From Skeletonema tropicum (lineage: Eukaryota; Bacillariophyta; Thalassiosirophyceae; Thalassiosirales; Thalassiosiraceae), in assembly GCA_037178625.1 (NCBI GenBank), contig CM074146.1, positions 434,001 to 498,000 of the forward strand: a stretch of 64,000 nt of DNA, in the 5' to 3' direction. Of the stretch, positions 1 through 8,915 are shown piece by piece. Each line of letters opens with the position of its first letter. Position 1 is the stretch's first letter. The translations under genes and the position numbers were made by a program. The notes under the pieces were generated by a model, which worked only from the letters and a program-made list of their open reading frames with translations, did no database searches and was not told the DNA's origin.

Positions 1-188
1 GGTTATTTGTATGTTGTGTCAAGCTAAAGATGATGAGTGATTAGTAATTGTCAAGTGGAAGTATCGAATTCACAGGGATGCATCCGTACTTTTCATGATG
101 AAATCTATCTAAGTACTTATAGTATGTAGAGAGAGGCAAGCAATGATTAGTAGTAGATTTCTGTCTACATGTAATATTTTGTCTTTCT

Positions 189-2437
189 CTAGAGAGTGTA
201 GGCCCACAGAGCACAGAGACAGAAGAGATTAGGGAAGACCCATAAATATCTCTCAGTCGTCCACTGGCAGCACCCAGAAATGAGAGTATCGTATTCATTG
301 GAAGAACCAGAAGCGCCCGCTTCCAACGTGATAGAGCCGCCAAGCGTGTCACTGGACCCTACCGTGAGAGCAATGTCTCCTGCAGATGCAGACGTGGAAA
401 GTCCAGTAGCGATTGGTATGTCACCTGAGTTTGCTGTGGATGCGCTTCCAGCTACGCCGCCCTGTTCGTCTCCTGCTTCTATGGTCATGCTACCGCCATC
501 TGATGATTGAGAGTCACCGGCCACAAAGGTTGCAGAACCAGCATTGGCAGAACCAGAAGAGCCCGCTTCCAACGTGATGGAGCCGCCGAGTGTGTCACTG
601 GACCCTAATCTGCACTCATCATACAAAGGTGCAACTGTTAATGCTTCCCTCCCATCAGTTTTGTTTAAATGACACTTCATAAAGGCCGAGTAGGTAGAAA
701 TCTTGTCAGGTTGTTCAGCTGCAACGTTCACAGCTTCAGGGCTGCTCCTTGAGGGATTAGCATCAATGTATAAACCTGTATCATCACAGAGATCAAAAAG
801 CGCTTCGGTTTGGTCAGCTTCAAAGCCTGACCAGCCGTACAAAACTGCGTCATTGAGCTCAGGAGAGTCTGAACTCAGGAGCATGTACTTATCACATCCG
901 CATCTTAAAGCTCTATCATCATCATTCTCAAAGAACAAGCAACGATCACTCCACGCTCCAGGCGTATCAACTGCATCCCACCAACTCTTGCCATCCATTT
1001 CATATAAAGAATCTGGATCAATTGGATCATTGAGGATACCAGCAATGTCCAACATACTTGGTCCAATATCTACGGTTGACACTAATCCATCGAATGTATC
1101 CGGCAAGTTGCCATTCGGATAGTGTATGAATTGAGGGATGCGAATACCACCTTCCCACAGCGTGGACTTCTCAGCTTTGCCATGATCTAACTGAAAGAGG
1201 ATGACAGTGTCTTCAAGCTGATTAGTTCGGTTGAGTGCCTTGTAGATTGCCCCAACAGAATCATCTACCCCTACCAACATCAGTAGTATACATGAATATG
1301 AATGAAAGAAAAGAGTTAGGGACATATTATAGACATAGACATGAACATATATGGTATGCATTCATTTCACACAGACCAACTTACAAATACTACCAAGGTC
1401 TGCACTGTGGTCCTTTCCTTTTCCTGTCAGACTTCCATCACCCGCCCTTTCTTTCACAGTATTCCGATATGCAACACAATCATCTCCAAACTCCTTCGTC
1501 ATACCCTCGATACTCCATCCTGTAGGCATGTAGTCTATAGTACCCTTGAGACTATAATCACCATCTATAGTAACACGACAATCTACTTCAATTGCTCTAG
1601 CAACATCAGATGATGGATGTGGCACAGTAGGGTTGACATATAAGAACCAATCATCATCTTTGTCTGCGTGGTCTTGAATAAATTCAATGGCTTTGTAGGT
1701 AACATATTCCATATTATGTTCAATCCCATCCCATTGCCTGGCCATGTTCTCTGGCCACATACTGGCAGATGTAGATGTAGATGTAGACAGACGAAAACAT
1801 GATAGTTGATAGGTGAGTATGCCATCACAATCACACATGATACATGCACACAATTTTATTCTACTTACGCCTCAACTTTATCAAATCCACAGGATATAAT
1901 CTTCCTCCTAATTTTCTCGATGCCGCCACGACGACCCAGTGTATCAGTTAAATGCCATTTACCCACCATACCTGTCGTATATCCATTCTTTCGAAATACC
2001 TGTGCAATATTACCATGTGAACAATCATTACCATCCTTTACATCATCAATATCTTCAAGCTTGGTATTTGGGATGATTGCATTGGCGGGATTGGTTCCAT
2101 TCCGCCATGAAAACTCACGTGATACTGATGATCGAGTTGGATATCGTCCTGTAATTGTAGAGTATCGTGAAGTGCCACACATGGGAGAACTCGTATAAGC
2201 ATTGTTCATCACCATACCATTATTTCTAAGCTTATTAATCCATGGCAAGTTTGAATACATAGGGTATTCTTCGCCTGGATATCCACCAGCCCATCTTGGT
2301 AGATGGGCTGGTGGAGACCAATCTTCGTAGAATCTCATGTCATCGGGTTGAAAGATGAGAAAGTTTGTTGCATGTACATTAGAAGTGTATGTGGCCGCCG
2401 AGAGCGCTACTATCGTAGCTCGTTGAGTGAATTTCAT
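189..2437 (-). CDS. Secreted sulfatase (arylsulfatase-like), three exons
   Basis: Predicted sulfate-ester hydrolase of the formylglycine-dependent sulfatase family, acting in the secretory path or outside the cell. Exons (minus strand) are 2437-1869, 1761-1385 and 1270-189. Both introns are GT-AG (GTAAGT donors) and the phases join cleanly to about 675 aa. I start at the ATG before MKFTQRATIVALS because it opens a signal peptide; the upstream in-frame codon is GTG. Visible motifs are the FQPDD metal site, the signature CGTSRYSTITGR (the usual Pro two residues after the Cys is Thr), VGKWHLT, and FQLDHGKAEKSTLWEGGIR for the second metal site. The C-terminal ~110 residues are low-complexity Gly/Ser repeats with GGSITLEAG and GGSMTIEAG units, the first occurring twice nearly identically. 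Sulfated-polysaccharide turnover is the family's usual role in algae; the actual substrate is unknown. Confidence 0.88.
308..606 (-). repeat. Intragenic repeat coding the sulfatase C-terminal tail
   Basis: Two near-identical ~50-bp blocks (about 308-360 and 550-606) encode the same GSSDTLGGSITLEAG unit, with related shorter units between them. The repeat lies entirely in the last exon and gives the protein a Gly/Ser/Thr-rich tail with no catalytic residues. Confidence 0.75.
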
Positions 2438-2930
2438 GATCTTGTTATTGTTACGTCTACACCGCTGCACAACTAAGCAACTAAAATAATCTATATCTAT
2501 CTATATCTATTGTAGGAGATTTCGTATGCTTGTATTTGGTTTTGAGGTTTGGGGCGTGACTATTATATCTCAGTCTGGCAGGTAGATCAGAAGTTTCTTC
2601 GTAGTCTCAGCTGCTCAGATGGTCCTGGCCCAGACTGAGTTTCAAGGTATTCAAGGAGATGCGATTTTTCAAGTTATGCCATCATCATGGTATTTTTGGT
2701 TCATTTCCTCATGATGTCGGATGGTGGGTTGGTCTTGCAAAAAAGCATTGGCATTGGCGGCAACTTATTCTAATCTTATGCGCAGAAGACGTGGGAACTC
2801 GTTAAAATTTATTTATTGCGACGCGAAATCTCAAGTCCGGATGACTTCGTGTACGAGGGGTACGTAGGAACCAGATACGGTATTGAAAGCATTTCCCTAT
2901 CTACTTATCTATCACTCCTATGTATCTACT
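2438..2930. other. Sulfatase upstream region, nothing recognised
   Basis: No ORF or RNA was recognised. A short TATC-rich stretch lies at about 2489-2508, just upstream of the sulfatase. The promoter is presumably here, but no specific element could be assigned. Confidence 0.4.
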
Positions 2931-2938
2931 TATTGTAG

Positions 2939-3481
2939 CTTATAGGCCGTGCATCCCGCCAAAATCTTCACTTTTTGCACTTTGCACCCGGAGCCCGGAG
3001 CCTTTTTTCAATTTTTTTTGTTAGTGAAATGCTCTAGCTTTGGGCCACAATGGCCAAAATTATATTTTGGAGAGTTGCCGAATATGCTTTTCCAATATCA
3101 CCATCCTTTTGTCGACCATAATGGGGGTTCTATACATGTGTTGACTGGCCGATAATTCCAATGCTCCGCTGAGAAATGCATGTGAGAGTCCACTAGCTTT
3201 TTGCTGCACAAATTTGGCAGGCCATCAGCCATCAAAGCTAGTACCAAGCTATAGAGAGCACCTTCAAATGCATATCTCGACGAAAATATAAGGGTTCACC
3301 ACCTGCCCCTCAGTATATATACTCACATAATAGTCACCTAAAGGATAGTATCTCGGGACAAGCATGTAAACCACTTCCCTGAAACTTAATTTTGGCCACC
3401 ATGGCCCAAAGCTAGAGCAGTTCGCTAACAAAAAAATTGCGGGAAAGGCCCCGGGTGCAAAAAATCGACCTGCACGGCCTT
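2939..3481. mobile_element. Non-autonomous hAT-like element, copy 1, with 8-bp TSD
   Basis: An element of about 543 bp flanked by a perfect 8-bp direct repeat TATTGTAG (2931-2938 and 3482-3489). Its ends are inverted repeats: AGGCCGTGCA near the left end and TGCACGGCCT near the right end, then a longer imperfect inverted repeat containing TTAGTGAAATGCTCTAGC and TTTGGGCCACAATGGCC. No coding capacity was found. The 8-bp target duplication fits the hAT superfamily. Two relatives lie at 17683-18115 and 53451-54341; relative to this copy they are in reverse orientation. Decayed hAT-like transposase fragments elsewhere in the window could represent a mobilising family, but that link is inference. 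Confidence 0.8.
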
Positions 3482-3769
3482 TATTGTAGGAGAATGTCGG
3501 GAAAAAAATGATGTTTTCTGTTTTCTGTTCAACGGGTTCATGATGTTGTTGTCATTGGCGCGCGGCGACGGGGCAAGCTTCTCCCGGCTCTCCTGCTTCC
3601 TCTCTCTTACTCTTACTCTTGCTTCACACAGACACAGTAAAGAGATGCAATAAGAATAAGTTCTTGTATTCTGTCACAATCTGCTAAGAAGCTGCTTCTA
3701 TTTCTATGAACTTTCTTACTACTTTTAGATGACTGACACTATTCACTGCATCGTTTCGATCTCTGCATT

Positions 3770-4245
3770 TCATTGGTAACCCAACATGTCGAGAATTGGT
3801 CGTTCTTTGTCTTTGTTGGCCTTCACTCGTTGCTTGAACCGAATAAGATTCTGAGGGACATTAAAGCTGCGTTCCAGGTCTAAGGGTTTCATTAGATAGA
3901 GTCCAGCTAGTGTTCTCACCGTCAACAAGACAACATAACCCAGTTCACGCATCGATAATTCCAGTCATTGACGATGAGGACGTCTTTGGACATTCCCTGC
4001 AGCTTGTGGCATGTTGTTGCTATGTTAGAGTTGACAGGAACCTTTTTGACCTTGGCGTTGCCCAAGGTTTGAGATATAGTTTCGGTTGCAGAGGGAACTT
4101 GATTGTAGCCGGTTCCGGTCCCCTTGCCTGCACCAAGTGGAAAGGAAGATGTTTTCTGTTTTTTCGTAAGTTTGTACATCATCAATATCGACCCAGCCAA
4201 AGAAGGGGGCAATGTTGCCCTCTTGCCCCAAGACAAGTACAAGTT
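3770..4245 (-). pseudogene. PIF1-like helicase, C-terminal fragment, frameshifted
   Basis: Minus-strand remnant of a PIF1-type helicase C-terminus in two frames. The upstream frame reads NIATTCHKLQGMSKDVLIV followed by NDWNYRCVNW. It then shifts near 3925-3950 into a frame reading GYVVLLTVRTLAGLYLMKPL. These match the usual NxATTGHKLQGK and YVxLSRVRTLxGLxL blocks of PIF1-like helicases found in many diatom repeats. The helicase Walker motifs are absent, so this is a 3' fragment. Its N-terminal side fades around 4245. It could derive from a Helitron or a cellular PIF1 paralog; I cannot tell which. Confidence 0.7.
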
Positions 4246-4299
4246 GGATACCAGAGACAGCTCTGGTGTTCATATTTTAGTCGTAAATACTCGATTTAG

Positions 4300-4990
4300 A
4301 CATATTTGAGATTCCTGAAAGTCAGATTGATCCCCTTTTATGCGCCCGAAAAGGGGCAAAATAATAATGCATGAGCTCATCAAAATTCAAAACAACCCAA
4401 AGCTCATTCCAAAAGCAAGAGTTGATGACATAATAATATCCGCGGCAAAGAGCTAAACGTATAGGTGAGCATAGTTGCGTAGCAGCAGGTGTATAAAACA
4501 ACGTGCGGTCACACGGGCACTGAGGAAGGCTGAGGAGGGCTGACCCGGCCATCGCAAAAAATGCCCAAAAAATAATACACATTACACGATAGAGGATAGT
4601 ATATGACACGTCTTGTGTGAACGACCCTCTTGCTGATGAAATTAAATTCATTGCAGTGAATCAAAGTATCATTTCGTTGGTGACTGTTTCAGAGGCGGTC
4701 AGTTTCGAATAACTTTTTGACGTGCCTCTCTGTAAATGACGTCAATAATTAGACGGACCGATTTCATGCCCTTTTTCAGTGTCGCATAAAATGTTCCTGA
4801 CAGGCCAGCCGCCTAGTTGAATACACGTCGTGTTGATATCATGAATCAATGAACAGTACTATATACGTCTTTGCTTGCTTTCGAACTGTATTCTGACTCA
4901 TCGTCAATACTATCACTTTGCATGTACTTAATTTATATTACAGAAATATTATTGAAACGACAGCGCATAAAATTATTCATCATCATCATC
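4300..4990. other. Intergenic region, nothing recognised
   Basis: About 690 bp between the helicase remnant and the histone-fold gene. Open frames here are short, start at non-ATG codons and have no recognisable motifs. A run of CAT triplets lies directly before the ATG at 4991. Confidence 0.4.
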
Positions 4991-5818
4991 ATGGCCGAAA
5001 GTTCGACAGAAAATCCAGCGACAACCACCGTTGTGGCAGCCGCTACTGCCATGGAAGATCCGCCAGCAGCAGCCGAGCAATCAGCAACAACTGCACCGAC
5101 GGCACCAGCAGCGGAACAATCCACATCATCAGCAACTGCAACCGCTGCTGAGAAACCAAAATCGAAATCCACATCATCCACAACCAACAATTCCACCACC
5201 TCCTCTTCGTCATCCGACTTTGAACCCCCCGCAGCCTGCATCCGCCGCCTCCTCAAACAAACCCTCCCAAAGTCCACCAACATCTCCAAAGACTCTCTGT
5301 CCGCCCTCTCCCGTGCCTCCGGTATCTTCATACTGTACCTCACCGCCTGTGCCAATGACGTCGCCCGCGAAGGACGACGAACCACAATCGTCGCCAAGGA
5401 TGTCATTGGTGCATTGAAAGAATTGGACTTTGAAGAGTTCGTTCCGGCGATGGAACGGTTTTTGGAGGGACATCGGAGGGAGGAGCGGAATAAGAAGGAG
5501 GAGAAGGAACGAATGAAGAATAGTGTGAGTGAGAAGAGGGATAAGGAGGGCAAGTTTGTTAGTGGTGGAAAGGAGGAGGTGGAGGTGGTGAATGATAAGA
5601 GTGGTGGTGCTGTGGAGAATACTGCTGATGGAAATGTAGCGTCAGCAACAACAAGTACTGCTGTGAAGACTGCCGATTCTCAAATAGGAGCTGCGGATGC
5701 ATCATCATCAATCTCCATGAAGGATGTTGCTACTGCTGAAAAACATCCAAGAGAAGAAGAAAACAATGAGGATGGAGCAGCGACCAAGAAGCAAAAACTG
5801 GATGAAGAAGGGTCGTAA
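4991..5818 (+). CDS. POLE3: Histone-fold protein, DNA polymerase epsilon subunit 3-like
   Basis: A 275-aa single-exon protein. Residues about 75-160 form one histone fold of the NF-YB/POLE3 type: RLLKQTLPKSTNISKDSLSA, then ILYLTACANDVAREGRRTTI, then AKDVIGALKELDFEEFVPAM. The ISK, CAN-x-x-A and DV-x-x-A-x-x-E-x-x-F pattern matches POLE3/Dpb4/CHRAC17 better than NF-YB or core histones. In those complexes it pairs with a POLE4/CHRAC15-type partner in polymerase epsilon and in ISWI chromatin remodelling. The N-terminal ~74 residues are Ala/Thr/Ser-rich. The C-terminus is long and charged, with basic HRREERNKKEEKERMK and an acidic end. The ATG at 4991 is chosen because the in-frame sequence before it has no other ATG close by. 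Nuclear action is inferred. Confidence 0.85.
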   Translation: MAESSTENPATTTVVAAATAMEDPPAAAEQSATTAPTAPAAEQSTSSATATAAEKPKSKSTSSTTNNSTTSSSSSDFEPPAACIRRLLKQTLPKSTNISKDSLSALSRASGIFILYLTACANDVAREGRRTTIVAKDVIGALKELDFEEFVPAMERFLEGHRREERNKKEEKERMKNSVSEKRDKEGKFVSGGKEEVEVVNDKSGGAVENTADGNVASATTSTAVKTADSQIGAADASSSISMKDVATAEKHPREEENNEDGAATKKQKLDEEGS

Positions 5819-6083
5819 AAGGTAACAGATAGAAGTGACTTGATTTGTTGGTGACAGGTATACTTCGGGAGGGGGTACTATGACTATGAAAATTAACGGA
5901 AATCTTAGGTACTATGACTATGAGCATGGATGGATGGTAGGATGTAATCGAGGGGGCGTATAGTCACAAGTCAAAGTGAAGACGCCCATTTTCCGTCGTG
6001 TTGAGAAACACTCGTTTCTCTCTGGTAATTTCATAATACATAATTGCATGATCTGTCATGAAAGATGATCGTTGCGCCATACC

Positions 6084-6533
6084 TCGCGTGAAAACTAAGT
6101 GGAAAGCGTCGTATGCCAAGGCAAATAGCCCATGGTTGAATCAGATTAGACTATTTTGTCTTTGATTGATCTCGGCTACGTATCCATCCAGGTCGGAAGG
6201 GAAGGATATTATTATGAATGACCGGAACGAATTGATCTATAAACCTATATACTCATCAGGAGTAGAAACAGTAACATGACTAGAAAATACAGAGACTAAA
6301 TAATGAGCAATTAGACTTCAACTCAACTGGCAATACAACGTTCTCAAGATCCAGAATGCTCCGTCAAACAAGCAATCAGTGCTCCTCTTGATCAATAAAT
6401 GTCGAGGCCCTTGTCATGCAGCTTTTCTCTAAGATCCCGAATCCGAATCCTCATTTTGTTGTACGTCTTTTCAATGTCCATTTCATCATCATTATCGTCG
6501 TCATCGTCACTATCCCCTACCACTACCAGTCCC
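6084..6533. repeat. Direct repeat, copy 1 of a ~0.43-kb local duplication
   Basis: This block is similar to 7192-7610 in the same orientation. It includes the CTCGCGTGAAA start, GGCAAATAGCCCATGGTTGA, and the SAP-encoding end on the minus strand. It carries the 3' end of a SAP-domain gene plus ~300 bp of downstream sequence. Substitutions and small indels are spread along it, so the duplication is not recent. Confidence 0.8.
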
Positions 6534-6901
6534 GTCCGTGCTTTCAATCAAGCTCTTCTGAGGAGAAGGTGGTGTCTAACAACTTTCATCTCCTCTTTAA
6601 CCATAAAAATGATCATTTCTTCATTTCCTCCCTTCATGGCCCAACGGAGCGGCGTATCTCCACACAATTATAACATCATACATACATACATACATACGTC
6701 TGCTCCCTTTTCAATGAGCAGCTTGGCTGCATCAACTTGTCCCTCAATGCAAGCAATATGGAGCGGCGTAAACCCGTCATTATTCCTGGCATTGACGTCT
6801 GTCCCGGTATCAATTAAACGCTTGACCTGATCGGACCAACCATTAGCGCAAACATTATGGAGTGGTGTGTCAGTGTTACGATCTGATGAAGTTGCGTTCA
6901 T
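6392..6901 (-). pseudogene. Ankyrin-repeat gene with SAP tail, broken by in-frame stops
   Basis: The minus frame from ATG 6901 encodes two good ankyrin repeats (NTDTPLHNVCANGWSDQVKR, then NNDGFTPLHIACIEGQVDAA, ending in EKGADV). The frame then enters a TATG/CATA tetranucleotide run and meets TAA. The same frame resumes with a third ankyrin start (GDTPLRWAMKGGNEEM), meets TGA, and continues into an acidic stretch and a SAP-like tail (YNKMRIRIRDLREKLHDKGL) that ends at 6392. The tail matches the end of the MATH/SAP gene at 7446. The two stops in an otherwise continuous frame indicate a pseudogene. A spliced gene is possible, since GTATGT could act as a donor at the first stop, but the second stop remains. 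Confidence 0.65.
6677..6697. repeat. CATA tetranucleotide microsatellite
   Basis: Five CATA units lie inside the ankyrin frame. Compared with the spacing between the first two ankyrin repeats, the run adds about four codons and brings in a stop codon. Confidence 0.85.
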
Positions 6902-7191
6902 CTCTGGTGAAGATTCTGATGATGATGAACAGAAGGAAGAATTATGATTATGAGATTGGCTCTGAATCTGATAGTGAAGATCGTTGGATTCAAGTTATTG
7001 CAATTAATTTTATGAGCTCATTAAGTTGTAGCTTGGCACGTTGGAGTGTGTAGCCGGTGTGGTCTTGCTCTGTGCTCTCAGATTTGGTCTTGGGTTGCAC
7101 GACATGACCAAATTTTGCAGCTAATTTTCTGCAATACGAGATCGAAGCATTCTAAAAAGCAGCCAAATACGACAGGTTCCTCGTCATACTG

Positions 7192-7610
7192 TCTCGCGTG
7201 AAATCTAAGTGGAAAGTATATATATTTGTCAAGGCAAATAGCCCATGGTTGAATCTGTTAGACTATTTTGTGTTTTTGATTGATCTTGGTTTGCCAACGG
7301 GATGGTCAAAAGGGAAAGGTGATACATACTATGAATTACTGGAACAAATTGATCCATGTACCTACTCATCAGGAGTAGAAACAGAAACATGACTAGAAAA
7401 TACAGAGACTAATGAACAATTATGACAACTGGCAATACAACGTTTTCAGGATCCGGAATGCTCCTTCAAACTAGCAATCAGTGCTTCTCTGGAACCATCA
7501 ATGTCGAGGCCCTTGTCATGCACTTTTTCTCTAAGATCTCGAATCCTCATTTTGTTGTACGTCTTCTCAACGTCCATTTCGTCATCATCGTCGTCGTCAT
7601 CGTCACTATC
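7192..7610. repeat. Direct repeat, copy 2 of a ~0.43-kb local duplication
   Basis: Counterpart of 6084-6533. Here the SAP-encoding part is intact and forms the 3' end of the MATH/SAP gene, which is probably the parental arrangement. Confidence 0.8.
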
Positions 7611-8210
7611 AGATTCATAATGCCTCGCCATTGCAACCAAGAGATCTTTGCACACGTCTCCAGGAACGTCATGAAATGATACTCGTTGTATTACTTTGTC
7701 CCTGTTCTCCATAATAAAATCCATCACGGACTCTTTCAGACGAGCACAATTCATGGCATCTGCATAGAGAATAGAGCAGATTATCAATGACATTGTCAAT
7801 TGTAATTTCTGTGTGCCCTCAGTGCACCTCTCAAGATATAATCCTACCATTCCATCCGGTGAATCTGGGTGACCACCGGGATACATTCTTACCCGCCACT
7901 GATTCTCGAAACAAGAGAATTTAGAAGAGCATAGAAATTGTCCCTTTTCAGACGGCAAGTCTTCAAACTTCTTGTCAAATGTTATCCTGAATAGCTTCTC
8001 TTTTGGATTAGCAGACTTCAGACGCTCAACGAAAGTAACTCTATCGTCCTCCTCAGCGGCAGCCTCGTCATTATTATTATCTGCCATCTTATTTGTCTTC
8101 CTCTTCGTGTGCCAAACTACGACGCTGCCCGTTGCTTGTTTATTTCTTGCCTGCAGTCTCTTTGCCCAAGCAACTGCGATCTTCAATGTTTCATGATTCT
8201 CATGATTCAT
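7446..8210 (-). CDS. MATH-domain protein with BTB remnant and SAP tail
   Basis: A 254-aa open frame. Residues ~65-140 resemble a TRAF/MATH domain (GQFLCSSKFSCFENQWRVRM, then YPGGHPDSPDGMVGLYLERC). Residues ~150-195 look like the end of a BTB domain and its following helices (ADAMNCARLKESVMDFIMEN). An Asp run follows, then a SAP-type helix-turn-helix (YNKMRIRDLREKVHDKGLDI, DGSREALIASLKEH). Most of the BTB core is missing between the MATH and post-BTB segments, with no GT-AG intron to explain it, so I infer an internal deletion. MATH-BTB proteins act as CUL3 ubiquitin-ligase adaptors; without the BTB core that role is doubtful. The ATG at 8087 (MADNNNDEAA) is an equally plausible start. The 3' end lies in a local duplication. 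Confidence 0.7.
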   Translation of the reverse strand: MNHENHETLKIAVAWAKRLQARNKQATGSVVVWHTKRKTNKMADNNNDEAAAEEDDRVTFVERLKSANPKEKLFRITFDKKFEDLPSEKGQFLCSSKFSCFENQWRVRMYPGGHPDSPDGMVGLYLERCTEGTQKLQLTMSLIICSILYADAMNCARLKESVMDFIMENRDKVIQRVSFHDVPGDVCKDLLVAMARHYESDSDDDDDDDDEMDVEKTYNKMRIRDLREKVHDKGLDIDGSREALIASLKEHSGS

Positions 8211-8915
8211 TTTAATCCCTCGAAGTAATACCCCGGAATCAGAATGTGCGGACTGGGTCTGAGGTAGTGGGGTAAATCTGGAGCGTACGTTAGTAGGGAG
8301 GCAAAATCTATTAGAGTTTAATGGGGGAGGTAAACTTTGACTCAGGCTGAGATTTCAGGATAGTTGGGGGTAATTGTCTACTTCTTTCCGGCATGCGTGC
8401 ACGCCCCGCCCGAATGAACGTACCAAGATAGGTACTCTGTTGTGAAGAACACGTCTATTGTTTCTCACAAACGACCGCAATCATATCGTTCTATTCCTGA
8501 AAAGTATGACATGGCATACTATGATAGAGGTTTCTCTATCTGAGAGAGGGATCTAAGAAGTTATGTATCCACTATCCCATGCAATCAATATGTTTCTCAG
8601 AGAGAGTAAGTATACCAAGGTGCGATTTCTAAAGTATGATCCTTCTCTTTCTTCAAGTCGAGAAGGAATCAATCAGCCTGGACATTAAAGTATCAGTATA
8701 ATGTGAATCTGTGCACTTGTTATCAATTGCATTCGACTCCTTGACATGCAACGAACTTTTCCATCCTCCTTGCTTAGCACGACCGCTCTCATCGACCGAC
8801 GATTCTGGCAGCCTGGGTGTCCTCACTCTATCCTAACGAGCAAGCTAAGGAGCACATCATTAAATATTCACTAGATTGGATTAGAGAACCTACCTCAAAG
8901 ATTCACGTATGGAAT
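8211..8915. other. Divergent intergenic region
   Basis: About 700 bp separating the MATH/SAP gene (-) from the membrane-protein gene (+). It is likely to carry both promoters. No ORF, RNA or clear element is visible; AGAGAGA-type runs occur around 8530-8610. Confidence 0.4.

Noticed and set aside
4322..4651. 109-codon minus-strand frame upstream of the POLE3-like gene
   Set aside because: Cys/Tyr-rich random-looking composition, no motif, overlaps nothing conserved.
7572..7610. Asp-encoding GAT/GAC run as a separate microsatellite locus
   Set aside because: It is part of the coding region of the MATH/SAP protein and is imperfect.
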